Shown: positions 10,371 through 22,989, counted from the first letter of the stretch. The stretch: 64,000 nt of DNA from Choristoneura fumiferana (GCF_025370935.1 NC_133478.1:459007-523006), one strand, 5' to 3'. The notes: generated by a model from the letters alone, not told the origin. Numbers and translations: made by a program.

Positions 10371-10735
10371 GTACTAAGTCATAAGTACCTAGTAGGTATT
10401 TTAGTTTTGCAAGAAAAACCAAGGTGTTACGACTGACAAATGTATAAAAGCTTCAACCCTGCTGTCACCGCACTCGATGTCCTTAACTTTCGCAAAGTAT
10501 ATTTAAAGCCGCGTGGCAGCTATGATTCAGGTGGGTAATTTATCACTTCGGCGGTTGGATATAAAGAGCGCTACTTAACTCCGGCAGTATATTTATACAA
10601 GTTAGAACATACAGAAAAACTTCGAGCGTTTGCCGTGCATCTAACTCTTACCTCCGATAAAATGTGTGGACGTAATTTATGGTGAAAGTTTGTTTCACCG
10701 GCCCGAGTCCGAGGCGCGAAACAGAAGTTGCGAAG

Positions 10736-13700
10736 TGGAGCGTCCTTGCGGGAACAGGCAGCGCGAGCAGCGCCGCGCCTGCAACAAGTGGAGCGTCCTT
10801 GCGGGAACAGGCAGCGCGAGCAGCGCCGCGCCTGCAACAAGTGGAGCGTCCTTGCGGGAACAGGCAGCGCGAGCAGCGCCGCGCCTGCAACAAGTGGAGC
10901 GTCCTTGCGGGAACAGGCAGCGCGAGCAGCGCCGCGCCTGCAACAAGTGGAGCGTCCTTGCGGGAACAGGCAGCGCGAGCAGCGCCGCGCCTGCAACAAG
11001 TGGAGCGTCCTTGCGGGAACAGGCAGCGCGAGCAGCGCCGCGCCTGCAACAAGTGGAGCGTCCTTGCGGGAACAGGCAGCGCGAGCAGCGCCGCGCCTGC
11101 AACAAGTGGAGCGTCCTTGCGGGAACAGGCAGCGCGAGCAGCGCCGCGCCTGCAACAAGTGGAGCGTCCTTGCGGGAACAGGCAGCGCGAGCAGCGCCGC
11201 GCCTGCAACAAGTGGAGCGTCCTTGCGGGAACAGGCAGCGCGAGCAGCGCCGCGCCTGCAACAAGTGGAGCGTCCTTGCGGGAACAGGCAGCGCGAGCAG
11301 CGCCGCGCCTGCAACAAGTGGAGCGTCCTTGCGGGAACAGGCAGCGCGAGCAGCGCCGCGCCTGCAACAAGTGGAGCGTCCTTGCGGGAACAGGCAGCGC
11401 GAGCAGCGCCGCGCCTGCAACAAGTGGAGCGTCCTTGCGGGAACAGGCAGCGCGAGCAGCACCGCGCCTGCAACAAGTGGAGCGTCCTTGCGGGAACAGG
11501 CAGCGCGAGCAGCGCCGCGCCTGCAACAAGTGGAGCGTCCTTGCGGGAACAGGCAGCGCGAGCAGCGCCGCGCCTGCAACAAGTGGAGCGTCCTTGCGGG
11601 AACAGGCAGCGCGAGCAGCGCCGCGCCTGCAACAAGTGGAGCGTCCTTGCGGGAACAGGCAGCGCGAGCAGCGCCGCGCCTGCAACAAGTGGAGCGTCCT
11701 TGCGGGAACAGGCAGCGCGAGCAGCGCCGCGCCTGCAACAAGTGGAGCGTCCTTGCGGGAACAGGCAGCGCGAGCAGCGCCGCGCCTGCAACAAGTGGAG
11801 CGTCCTTGCGGGAACAGGCAGCGCGAGCAGCGCCGCGCCTGCAACAAGTGGAGCGTCCTTGCGGGAACAGGCAGCGCGAGCAGCGCCGCGCCTGCAACAA
11901 GTGGAGCGTCCTTGCGGGAACAGGCAGCGCGAGCAGCGCCGCGCCTGCAACAAGTGGAGCGTCCTTGCGGGAACAGGCAGCGCGAGCAGCGCCGCGCCTG
12001 CAACAAGTGGAGCGTCCTTGCGGGAACAGGCAGCGCGAGCAGCGCCGCGCCTGCAACAAGTGGAGCGTCCTTGCGGGAACAGGCAGCGCGAGCAGCGCCG
12101 CGCCTGCAACAAGTGGAGCGTCCTTGCGGGAACAGGCAGCGCGAGCAGCGCCGCGCCTGCAACAAGTGGAGCGTCCTTGCGGGAACAGGCAGCGCGAGCA
12201 GCGCCGCGCCTGCAACAAGTGGAGCGTCCTTGCGGGAACAGGCAGCGCGAGCAGCGCCGCGCCTGCAACAAGTGGAGCATCCTTGCGGGAACAGGCAGCG
12301 CGAGCAGCGCCGCGCCTGCAACAAGTGGAACGTCCTTGCGGGAACAGCCAGCGCGAGCAGCGCCGCGCCTGCAACAAGTGGAGCGTCCTTGCGGGAACAG
12401 GCAGCGCGAGCAGCGCCGCGCCTGCAACAAGTGGAGCGTCCTTGCGGGAACAGGCAGCGCGAGCAGCGCCGCGCCTGCAACAAGTGGAGCGTCCTTGCGG
12501 GAACAGGCAGCGCGAGCAGCGCCGCGCCTGCAACAAGTGGAGCGTCCTTGCGGGAACAGGCAGCGCGAGCAGCGCCGCGCCTGCAACAAGTGGAGCGTCC
12601 TTGCGGGAACAGGCAGCGCGAGCAGCGCCGCGCCTGCAACAAGTGGAGCGTCCTTGCGGGAACAGGCAGCGCGAGCAGCGCCGCGCCTGCAACAAGTGGA
12701 GCGTCCTTGCGGGAACAGGCAGCGCGAGCAGCGCCGCGCCTGCAACAAGTGGAGCGTCCTTGCGGGAACAGGCAGCGCGAGCAGCGCCGCGCCTGCAACA
12801 AGTGGAACGTCCTTGCGGGAACAGCCAGCGCGAGCAGCGCCGCGCCTGCAACAAGTGGAGCGTCCTTGCGGGAACAGGCAGCGCGAGCAGCGCCGCGCCT
12901 GCAACAAGTGGAGCGTCCTTGCGGGAACAGGCAGCGCGAGCAGCGCCGCGCCTGCAACAAGTGGAGCGTCTTGCGGGAACAGGCAGCGCGAGCAGCGCCG
13001 CGCCTGCAACAAGTGGAGCGTCCTTGCGGGAACAGGCAGCGCGAGCAGCGCCGCGCCTGCAACAAGTGGAGCGTCCTTGCGGGAACAGGCAGCGCGAGCA
13101 GCGCCGCGCCTGCAACAAGTGGAGCGTCCTTGCGGGAACAGGCAGCGCGAGCAGCGCCGCGCCTGCAACAAGTGGAGCGTCCTTGCGGGAACAGGCATCG
13201 CGAGCAGCGCCGCGCCTGCAACAAGTGGAGCGTCCTTGCGGGAACAGGCAGCGCGAGCAGCGCCGCGCCTGCAACAAGTGGAGCGTCCTTGCGGGAACAG
13301 GCAGCGCGAGCAGCGCCGCGCCTGCAACAAGTGGAGCGTCCTTGCGGGAACAGGCAGCGCGAGCAGCGCCGCGCCTGCAACAAGTGGAGCGTCCTTGCGG
13401 GAACAGGCAGCGCGAGCAGCACCGCGCCTGCAACAAGTGGAGCGTCCTTGCGGGAACAGGCAGCGCGAGCAGCGCCGCGCCTGCAACAAGTGGAGCGTCC
13501 TTGCGGGAACAGGCAGCGCGAGCAGCGCCGCGCCTGCAACAAGTGGAGCGTCCTTGCGGGAACAGGCAGCGCGAGCAGCGCCGCGCCTGCAACAAGTGGA
13601 GCGTCCTTGCGGGAACAGGCAGCGCGAGCAGCGCCGCGCCTGCAACAAGTGGAGCGTCCTTGCGGGAACAGGCAGCGCGAGCAGCGCCGCGCCTGCAACA

Positions 13701-14549
13701 AGTGGAGCGTCCTTGCGGGAACAGGCAGCGCGAGCAGCGCCGCGCCTGCAACAAGTGGAGCGTCCTTGCGGGAACAGGCAGCGCGAGCAGCGCCGCGCCT
13801 GCAACAAGTGGAGCGTCCTTGCGGGAACAGGCAGCGCGAGCAGCGCCGCGCCTGCAACAAGTGGAGCGTCCTTGCGGGAACAGGCAGCGCGAGCAGCGCC
13901 GCGCCTGCAACAAGTGGAGCGTCCTTGCGGGAACAGGCAGCGCGAGCAGCGCCGCGCCTGCAACAAGTGGAGCGTCCTTGCGGGAACAGGCAGCGCGAGC
14001 AGCGCCGCGCCTGCAACAAGTGGAGCGTCCTTGCGGGAACAGGCAGCGCGAGCAGCACCGCGCCTGCAACAAGTGGAGCGTCCTTGCGGGAACAGGCAGC
14101 GCGAGCAGCGCCGCGCCTGCAACAAGTGGAGCGTCCTTGCGGGAACAGGCAGCGCGAGCAGCGCCGCGCCTGCAACAAGTGGAGCGTCCTTGCGGGAACA
14201 GGCAGCGCGAGCAGCGCCGCGCCTGCAACAAGTGGAGCGTCCTTGCGGGAACAGGCAGCGCGAGCAGCGCCGCGCCTGCAACAAGTGGAGCGTCCTTGCG
14301 GGAACAGGCAGCGCGAGCAGCGCCGCGCCTGCAACAAGTGGAGCGTCCTTGCGGGAACAGGCAGCGCGAGCAGCGCCGCGCTGCAACAAGTGGAGCGTCC
14401 TTGCGGGAACAGGCAGCGCGAGCAGCGCCGCGCCTGCAACAAGTGGAGCGTCCTTGCGGGAACAGGCAGCGCGAGCAGCGCCGCGCCTGCAACAAGTGGA
14501 GCGTCCTTGCGGGAACAGGCAGCGCGAGCAGCGCCGCGCCTGCAACAAG
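10736..14549. repeat. 53-bp GC-rich tandem array, 72 units
   Basis: The unit starts TGGAGCGTCCTTGCGGGAAC, continues with AGGCAGCGCGAGCAGCGCCG and ends CGCCTGCAACAAG: 53 bp, about 70% GC, seven CpGs. Length 3814 bp plus two single-C deletions (near 12970 and 14381) gives exactly 72 x 53 = 3816. Nearly all units are identical. Variants: GCAGCACCGCG at about 11455, 13415 and 14051; a GGAACGTCC...ACAGCCAGCG pair at 12324 and 12801; GAGCATCC near 12288; GGCATCGCG near 13194. Because 53 is not divisible by 3 and no phase of either strand contains a stop, all six frames stay open for about 3.8-4 kb. The coding potential is therefore best seen as a by-product of composition. A potential hairpin pairs CAGG...GCG with CGCGCCTG inside each unit. 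Confidence 0.97.
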
Positions 14550-15790
14550 TGCATTTACCTAGAGACAAAAAGTTTTGCTAACAGAGTAATCATCAATCAT
14601 CTCAATGATCTTTGTTATTTTTTCACATTCTAAATACGATGCTTAACTTTTGTTTTGTTGAGTGCAAAAAGTTTACCCGACGTTTTCAAAATGGTTGCTG
14701 AACCTCTTTGTTTTAATACAGTTTACTAATCCTGTTAATGTAAATACCTATACACTGTATAGTATACAGCATTACTGCACAAGAAGAGTAGATGAAAAAT
14801 AACTTATTTCAGGTACTAGCTGAGTTTGATAGTCGAACAGAGACTTTCCGCAACTTCCGCAAATTATTCGCAAGAACGAAACAACGTCCCGAATGAGTTC
14901 ATCTGAATATAATGAATGGAGTGGAGCGCTACGGGGCCTTAACGACGCGCTGCAAACTTTTTAATGACTGTTCCGCGCCCTTGAAGCAAAGGATAACTTG
15001 TAGCGCCCGCGCCGGTACAGCGGCGCCTCAAGGACACACTACACACGCTTTGATGTGGCTACCAGTGCTGGTGAACTGGCATTCCTTGAAGCCGCCATGT
15101 ATATGCCTTGAATGATTTAAAACAAAAGTTTACTGTATCACTATTAAAAAAAAAACATTATTTATCTAATTTATAAATAATTTATTGAATCAGGCGTAAC
15201 TTTGCGGAGGTCCATATCAATGAACTAAAATAATTTCCTTGCTCACCCGCGACCTTACGATAGCTAAGCTTATGCAAAATATGCGTGTTCATGCAGTTCC
15301 TCCACCTCCACACTGTAAGAACACACACAAATCACACAAACCCATCTATCACCACCACCACACTACACTGACGCGTTTCGAACTCAACCAGAGGTCATCT
15401 TCAGAGTGACACAACCGTACACCATGCTACTAGTTGTTATTTATCTACCTATGTTTGTTATAACTCTTAACAAGTAAAAAAACAAGTTAAAATAAATAAG
15501 ATTAGAATGGGAAACAGACTTGCAAAGAGGGGAGTTAACCCGATTGACAGAACAACAGAAACAAGTTTGTTCGTCATTTATTTAGTTTAATGAAAGTTAT
15601 AGTCAGTTTTGAAATAAAAAAATAACTGTTTACTTTTATTTTCAAATTAATGATCTATTAGTTCAATAATCAGATGCAATTCTAACTTAAAAAACCAGTT
15701 TCATACAAATTTCATAAAATTTTAAAAATCTATCCGTAGCGCACATTTTCGTGATTTAAGAAACATTTGTGCAAAGTTTCATGCTTTTAG
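14550..15790. other. No gene recognised; minor repeats
   Basis: AT-rich sequence. A 40-bp string with TTTGCGGAGGTCCATATCAA (about 15202-15221) recurs at about 29985-30004. A GACGCGTTTCGAACTCAACC tract at 15370-15389 resembles widespread lepidopteran repeats. The open frame at 14912-15115 shows no recognisable domain. Confidence 0.4.
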
Positions 15791-15850
15791 AGTCAGGCGG
15801 TTTGATTTCCTCGAACTGCTGTCCAGTCCCCCCCCCCCCCCTGAGTCCAG

Positions 15851-15957
15851 CACCAATATCTGACTCAACAAAGCATTACATAAATATATGATACGACCCC
15901 AGTAGGACGTGTTAGATATTGTTGCACGCTCCGCTGTGGCAGATATTAATGCAGGTG
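15851..15957. repeat. MITE-like repeat, copy 1 (pair with 30688)
   Basis: CACCAATATCTGACTCAACA... through CGCTCCGCTGT...AATGCAGGT matches 30688-30804 in the same orientation. Internal AATATCTGA/TCAGATATT motifs are inversely repeated. Confidence 0.55.
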
Positions 15958-16429
15958 ACTGTACCGTCAAACAAATATTTCTATCGCAGTGTTAAGATTA
16001 TACAGCTAACTAATTAATTTCAAGGCGAAGAAAATGTAACGAAGCAGGCTACTATCACGTTAAGTTTTTTAATACTATTAATCCACCAGGTGTTCCATAA
16101 TATGATGAGCTCTTGGTGCGTGTAGATGGTACACCTGTGATGCTGCTACGGAATTTAAAACCACCGAAAATATAGCTTTAAACTGTAGAGTTTTGTACAG
16201 TATAACCTTAAAAGGCAGTCGTGTTACTTTTGTTATCTATGTATAAACAATATAAATAATAACTTCTTTAATTCACACTGTTACTAAACTTACGGTGTCG
16301 AAATAACTAGAGCTAAATACGAGTACGATGGGTAACCCAGGGCGCGCAGCTTCAACGTTATGAATGTTCGTGTCACTTTACACTTGTACTTAAACGGTCG
16401 CCTTAAACTTCAGTTTTGTCACGAGCTAC

Positions 16430-16560
16430 CGGCGGAAATGCCGACGACGGCCATATACTTTAAAAGTGCAGACACGAGCCCGGCCGCCGGGCCGGCAGCG
16501 GCGCCGTAAATTGCCCTGTCCGCGCCGGCCGGCGACCCACCGGGAAACAAACGACCTGAT
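16430..16560. other. GC/CpG-rich tract
   Basis: Dense CGGCCG and GGCGCCG motifs in an AT-rich neighbourhood. It could be part of a regulatory island or promoter-proximal DNA, but no coding exon, TATA or splice pattern ties it to a gene. Confidence 0.3.
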
Positions 16561-16672
16561 TTAATCAGTGAACTTTATTCTTTACTAATATGTCGAGTGC
16601 TTCCCTGATTCTAAAGCGGTTCTCATTAAATAGATCCTTGTTTGTTTGCAGTCGTCATGTTAGCGTTATATA

Positions 16673-17531
16673 TGTCGGCGGCCGATCGTAAAATCCGCCA
16701 GATCACGAAATTCCTAGGCATATCGTGAAACGCCGCCATTTCATGATATGCCTAAACGTTGGCCAGGCATATCACGATGTGCCTGAGAAATAATACGGCA
16801 GATCGATTAGAGCAACGCATTCGTCGATATTCCTAGCTCTATACCGGGCACATCGTAAAATAGTTTCTTTTGGCCACTGGTGGCGCTGCGTATGCAATGG
16901 CGGCCGTGACCAGCTGACCGGTCGTGTTTGTTTAGCACGTGAAAAATGTCGGCGTCGCAAGAAAATGATCCTTAAACCGAAACTAGTGATTGAATTCAAA
17001 ATAGAAGTGCAAAAGAAGCTTTTGAACATCAGCTCCGTTCTTTTTATGTGAATCAAACGGATTCTGTGCACAATATGAAAAAACCATGGACGTCTGCCCG
17101 TATTTAGAGGTTAGTATTTTGTTGATAAATAAAGTATTCACTAGTTGTTATTTATTTATATAGAAAAATTTAGGTACGACGAGCGAAGCGAGGAGTGGTT
17201 AGTATTAATTGTGATCACGACGCACGAGCCGAGCGAGCGAAGCGAGCGTGCCGCGGCAGCGGCCGGCGAAGTGCCAGAACCGATATGGCGGCGTTTCATG
17301 ATATGCCTAGGAATTTCATGATCTGCCTAAACTGGCCAAATCATGAAATGGCGGCGCTTCATGATATGCCTAGGAATTTCATGATCTGCCTAAACGTCAC
17401 TAAGCGAATCGCTAAACGGTGAGTTTTGAACGATATGGCGGATGTCCCTTGGCCGTTTCATGAAATGGCGCCATGCCACGATATGCCTAGGTATTTCGTG
17501 ATCTGGCGGATTTTACGATCGGCCGCCGACA
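16673..17531. mobile_element. TIR element with TATA target duplication and internal hairpin repeats
   Basis: 859 bp. Both ends start TGTCGGCGGCCGATCGTAAA and remain inverted-identical for about 55 bp with one mismatch. The flanks are TATA at 16669-16672 and 17532-17535. Subterminal regions repeat CATGATATGCCTAGGAATTT and TTTCATGATCTGCCTAAA several times (for example 17295-17330 and 17358-17393). The largest open frame (minus, 16772-17071) has no transposase motif. A nonautonomous DNA transposon of undetermined superfamily. Confidence 0.8.
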
Positions 17532-17535
17532 TATA

Positions 17536-17998
17536 CAAAACGATAGAATTCAGAAGTTATTAAAAGCAATCGTATCAGTTCAAATGAACCTCATTTAATC
17601 AACCAAAGAAACGAAAGCTTTAATTAATTAATCACTAGCACTGTCAGTGGCTCGGATCGATTGCTCAATTGATTGATCAGAATACAACTTTCCTAATTAG
17701 TCTCGTTTAAATGAACCAAAGTCTCTGCGATGCGATTTGTGTTTTTAGTTCATCTCAATGTTTAAAACGTGACAGCATTTTTTCACAAGGAATAAAACAG
17801 GCATTAGGGTAGATTTTGTATCATTGAGCACGTTAATAATGAGTCAGTGATATGTTATATCGCCAAGTCCAGCGGTATAATACATATTTATGTAATGTAG
17901 GGTTGACGTACAGGACTCTTCAAGAGCTGGGGCGTCGCGTCGTGCACACAACGGTGATGCAGACAGAAGTCGCTGACAACTAAGAGTATCTTGATGTA
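17536..17998. other. No gene recognised
   Basis: AT-rich sequence with ATTAATTAAT and TGATTGATCA motifs near 17620-17680. No coding or repeat match inside the window. Confidence 0.35.
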
Positions 17999-18009
17999 GA
18001 TTTAAGTGC

Positions 18010-18200
18010 AGGTCACAATACAATACAATACAATACAAAGACTCTTTACATAGTAATCGACACAGAAAACAGATACACAGAGAAAAAAATACAAGGTGAG
18101 CAATAAGCGGCCTTATCGCTTAAGAGCGACCTCTTCCAGGCAACCTTTTTTACAGAAAGAAGGAAGGACTAGTTTACAACAGGTGGTGCATCAAAAGTAG
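18010..18200 (-). repeat. LINE-like 3' end with (AATAC)n tail
   Basis: (AATAC)n at 18018-18038 precedes a tract with GAGCAATAAGCGGCCTTATC. Read on the minus strand it matches the 3' end also present at about 39185-39290 (GCCTATTGCTCACC ... GTACAAATAAAGAG). Confidence 0.5.
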
Positions 18201-19030
18201 ATCAGAAAATTTAAACGTAACAGCAATACATCTACGAATACATACGTAATTATATCGTACATATAATATACGTCCAAAATAAATATAGGTAGTGAGATAA
18301 ACAGCAACAAATAAATAAATAAATTATAATAAGGCTAATAATTACAAGATGATAGACAACACACAGACACAGGTCACTTCAATCTACATCTTTAAGAATA
18401 ATCTTAGACAGTTGAACGTTGTTCTCCCTAATAAATGTTATTTCGCTTTCTAACAAATCTTTGAACCCCCGCTCTTATAAATTCGGAAAAGTGATCTTAA
18501 TTTTACCACTGATTTTGATAATAGATCTAAAGAGTGCGCGAGTACAGTGGAAGGAGAGCAAACCTGCTAATGTATTCTGTATCCGAGTCGGCGCTATGGT
18601 CATCGGTCAATTATATTCAGAAAGAGTGATAATTATGTTATGTCTACAAATCGTTAATACAATATGCACCTGCCAATTAGTTACTAACTCTTACTGTTAT
18701 TTTGTACTGCTAATAAGAGTTCATAAAAGCTAGTCTTCAGGTAATTTTGATTCGTGAATTGGGCTACTCCTACATATTTAAATAGAAAAATAGTACAAAA
18801 GAGATTTATGATAACCGACATTACGAATTTGAATAATTCTGAGTTATATTTAGTCGGTAAGTAACAGAGACTTTATGATTAGTGATTGTTATGCTTCGAT
18901 CAACAATACGTAGTATCGTTCATCGAAGTTGTTATGATATAAAAATTAACGAAAAACATTTTCGAATTAAGACTGGTTTTTGGAGTCTTTTTGTATTTTT
19001 TATTTCAACTCCAAATTTTGTTACTTTTAC
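18201..19030. other. No gene recognised
   Basis: AT-rich. The 104-codon frame at 18419-18733 (plus) starts downstream of LINE debris, has no domain and has low-complexity composition; not called as a gene. Confidence 0.4.
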
Positions 19031-19044
19031 GGTCATCCCGTAAA

Positions 19045-19215
19045 TCCATATGCCTCCTCTTAGACTGAGAGGGCTCGGGCCGTAGTACCCACACGGGCCC
19101 AGTGTGGATTGGCAACTTCAAACACATCACTGAATTTCTTTACATACTGAGTACAGGTTTTCTCACGATGTTTTCCTTCACCTAAAAGCTCATGATAAGT
19201 TTCAAATGTACTTAA
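19045..19215 (-). repeat. Interspersed repeat (same family as 1752 and 38770)
   Basis: CCCACACGGGCCCAGTGTGG followed by a tract ending TTTTCTCACGATGTTTTCC matches the copy at 38855-38945. Confidence 0.55.
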
Positions 19216-19468
19216 TTTAGCTAACTTAATTGAGCCACACGCGACAGATGGGAGCCGGTTGTTCTTAAAAGTATTCTCTACTAGGTATAGGTTTTTTTTA
19301 ATTTTAAACTTGAAACTACCGCGAGACTCACTCATACTCGTATGCACTCATGCGCACTCAGCCGCCGAGTCGCGTTGCTCCTAGAAAGAAGAGTACGAAA
19401 TACCCCGAAACATGTCGAGCTAAACTCGATTTAAGACGTGAGTTATCCGATACAATATCATTTTTTAA

Positions 19469-19688
19469 CTAGCTTTTGCCCGCGGGTCCGCCCGCGTGGT
19501 ATTCGGTTATCGCGCGCTGTTCCCTCGGGAAATGTACGTTTTTCCGGGATAAAAAGTAGCCTATGCCACTCTCGGGCCCATAAACCATCTCTATGCCAAA
19601 AATCCCGTCGATCCGTCGCTCCGTTACGGCGTGAAAGACGGACAAACATACAAAAACAGACACCTTCGCATTTATAATATTATAGTAT
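19469..19688 (-). mobile_element. Lep1-like nonautonomous Helitron
   Basis: On the minus strand the 3' end is a GC hairpin followed by GGGCAAAAGCTAG, with CTAG at 19469-19472. The other end has ATAATATTATAAATGCGAAG, the start typical of Lep1-like elements. Helitrons end in CTRR and make no target duplication. The exact 5' end is uncertain. Confidence 0.65.
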
Positions 19689-19689
19689 A

Positions 19690-22010
19690 TATAGTATATA
19701 GTATGTTTTTTTTTGTTTTTCAGGTACTTAATGTAAATATTAACAATAGTTTTTGCTTGTCCTCAGGTAAGTGCGGTCTCTGGTGCTGTTCCTCCAGCGG
19801 TAGGTACCGGTACCGCCCACAGGCACCGCCGAAAAGCCAACGCTGAATTATTGACCTCTAAAGACTCCAGTTAGGTATTCGAGAATCGTTTTACGCCGCA
19901 ACTTATATCAATAAACTGTTCAACTTTAATGACGGTTTGCTTCATAACGAAGGTTGACATTTTTAGGGCACGGGAATAATAATGGTTAGCCTACCGGCCG
20001 AGTAATAACATAGCATTATTTAGCTGCGCGTAGAATGTGTGGGACTAATAATAACGATGCTCTTTTGTTGAAAGCCACGAAATAAATCTCTCTGATAATA
20101 TCGTGCGTGACCCTTTACTCAGCGTGGTGGAAGTTTGTGTAAAAATACCTTTCGTGAACTAAAACAGTTGGATGTGTCGCACCGACGCCGCCCGGAGATG
20201 AATATTCAAGTAACTTTGCTTACGTGTCGGCTGCTGTGACGAGCAGCTCAATAAATATTAAACTTTCAACTTTTCCTTATTACAATGAGACAGTACTGCC
20301 GCTATAACTTCTTTGTCTGTTGTTGACGATTAGTTACGAGTGAATACACCCTTATTTATAATGAAACAGTACGTTTGTTCAAATAACACGTCAGTACAAA
20401 GACTTGTCTAGACTTTCTCAGTAGCTATTATCCAGTACAAAGAAATGTCTGGTGTACGTTCAAAAACGGGTGTGCACAGTTAGCGAGGAGGCGTCAGCAT
20501 CTCGTTACTGCTGTCATGACATTTATATTCCTTTTTAACCTTTTCTAGGATTCTGTATTTCAAAGGAAATAAGTTTATGTTAAAAACTTCAGTTTTTTTT
20601 ACGTGCGTCCTGCCCTTTCATCCAAATTACTCCTTACAAAGTTTCAAGTTAATACCATTAACCGTTGAAGAGTTGGTCCTACGGAGACAATCTTGGCCGG
20701 ATGACCAGAATTTCACAATCAGATTATCGTATTATCACTAAATTCACATAAGTATGCAAAATTTTAGCTCATCGGATATCAGGAAGAGACAAACGTTGCA
20801 ATTTAAATGAAAAGCTTTTTAAAAGGAATCGTACCTCGTACTGGGATAGTCTCTGTGTATATACCTGCTTTCTGTACTGCTTGCTATGCGTAGGTGTGCA
20901 ATAAAGTTTTATTTTATTTATTTCATAAGATTTACACGGCATTACAGATATACATCCAATTCACCGTAAAACTAAAAAAACTAACAAATTATTAGTTATT
21001 GTACTGTATTGTACCTTTTTTGTTTATCTGTATGTCTGTCTTTTCCCAGGCGGCGAGGTGTCAAGTTTATATTAAGGAGCCCACACTACGTAACTTTTGC
21101 TTAGGAGAGCGGCTCTGCTAAAACTAGATATTCATAGATACCTATAATTTTGTAGGGAACTCTCGGTGCGCGAGTCTGAATCACAATAGGCGCCGGTCCT
21201 TTAACACAGCTCGACATTCGAATGCCACCCGACGGACCACTCACTCTAATTGCGTCTTGCGGGATTCAATTCCTGATAGGTAACCCTCAGGAGCAGCTGA
21301 AAGGTTTCCGTTGTAATTGTTACGTAATTGTGTAGGTGAAGACGCAAATAAACCCACCGCAATAGAGAGCAGCGACACAACGCTCGCGTAACTAAAACGC
21401 GTAAACAAGGGCTGTGCGCCGGCGCGGTCCCCCGAAAGACGTTTTTTTTAAATACATTTTTATAACAGTTTTAATTGTAAATGATCTCTTGCCTTAAGGG
21501 GATCCCATGCCCCAATGACCTTCGATCTGAATTCCTTAGTTTTCTAATGTTTTTTGTAGCTTATTATAATTAACAACAACGGCTTTAAGCAATGTAGTAT
21601 CCCATATTTACTTCAAAGTTCATTGTCTTCGAGATATTTGGCATCAAAGTTGAACAATTTTAGGCCAAAAACTGGTTTTCTGGCCATAACTTTTTTGAAA
21701 ACCCTCGACACGTTTTTAGAGACGTCAAAGACGAACCCAAATATGTAGATTTCGTATATGTTAGATCGTTACAAAATAAGTGTTTTTTAGAAAATATTTA
21801 TAAAAATCATACAAAATAAAGTATTCAAATCCGGTAGACTAAAATGGAGATAAAAGGTTGAAGAACCGGTAGCCGTTTGACTTATAATTCTATCTGTAGC
21901 GCAAATGTAGGAGATACGATTCAAAACTTGTCAAAAATCGACGAAAACCTCGGTTAGCCCCTTAATTATTCTCATTACTGTACCTCATGTTTACAATTTT
22001 TTTTGTGTAC
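19690..22010. other. No gene recognised; scattered LINE tail
   Basis: A short 3' end at 20850-20935 (CTGTACTGCTTGCTATGC then GCAATAAAG and TTTATTTT) resembles the tract at 39215-39275. Elsewhere no exon, RNA gene or repeat boundary can be supported. The tract 20150-20260 has mixed GC content and could be conserved non-coding DNA, but nothing visible proves this. Confidence 0.4.
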
Positions 22011-22139
22011 CAAAGTTAATAAATAAATAATATGGAACTTTGATCAATGAACACGTCAGCTCCAACAAACCTAACAAAAAGAAAACACGCGATGTAAATG
22101 ATAAAACAGCTAATCGTTAACAGTACTCTAATAATTCCA

Positions 22140-22340
22140 ATACGTTGATGGACAGTACCTAGAATTTCTTCGCAAGTAAGTACAGGTTTTCTCAGGATGC
22201 TTCCCTTCACCGTAACGCATTATGATAAATTTTGAAATGTAATTTCACATTCAACTCTGAAAAGTATGTATGATGTGATGTTGTACGAGTCCGGGCTCGA
22301 ACCTACGACCCTCTGCGTGAGAAGTCAATCCACTAAAATA
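22140..22340 (-). mobile_element. Degraded tRNA-like SINE or RTE-tail repeat
   Basis: Contains TTTTCTCAGGATGCTTCCC, shared with the repeat at 19160-19190, then on the minus strand GGTTCGAGCCCGG, a B-box-like string. A similar B-box-like arrangement occurs at 24690-24720. Confidence 0.45.
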
Positions 22341-22989
22341 TACAAATGTGAATATTACGGATCTTTTTACTTTCATATCATAAATTTCTTTTCAAGCTGT
22401 CCGTTTTTCGGGTAAAAGAGAAACACAGTACTTACAACATCTGTTTAGAATTACGCCCTTCCATCAGATGGGAGGACGGCTTAAGAAAATGAAAATGATT
22501 TCTTCGTTAAATGTAATTCAATTTGAGCAAAAAAGTGGACTCTTTCGCTAAGGGATTCATAATTACCTCCTCCTCCTCCTGGGGGGGGGGGAGTAATGCA
22601 GCATTTATTTTTGAACGACTCGGCGAGTAATGACAACAATTTCGGGCGAGACTCGCGGCGATAAGTGTCTGGGCGGAAACTCGCGATGCACCCTTGCTAG
22701 TGATTTGTTACTCCATACAGATGCTTCCCCACCGCTATTATTGTTGACACTAAAATGGCGTCCGCGAAATATTTTTTTTAGTGGTAACATTTTCACATCA
22801 GCATCAAAAACTATACAAAAAAAAATCGTCCATCTTAAAAAAATTAAATGGAAGAAAGACTAGCTGGCCTAGAACTCTATTAAATATTTCTTTAAACCCT
22901 TTCTCCCATCTTAAACGAAACAAAACCAATGACCAATACTAATCTCACTACGACTGCTACGAAGTGGGCTATCCCAGGAGCAGCAGGTG

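Noticed and set aside
10442..10449. TATAAAAG upstream of the tandem array as promoter
   Set aside because: A chance TATA-like string in AT-rich DNA; no initiator, exon or transcript evidence.
10736..14549. CRISPR array
   Set aside because: The repeats are contiguous with no unique spacers and the genome is eukaryotic.
10571..14633. Six overlapping open frames of about 1270-1330 codons, both strands
   Set aside because: They follow automatically from a stop-free 53-bp unit with period not divisible by 3. No start, splice or codon evidence favours any one, so none is called as a gene.
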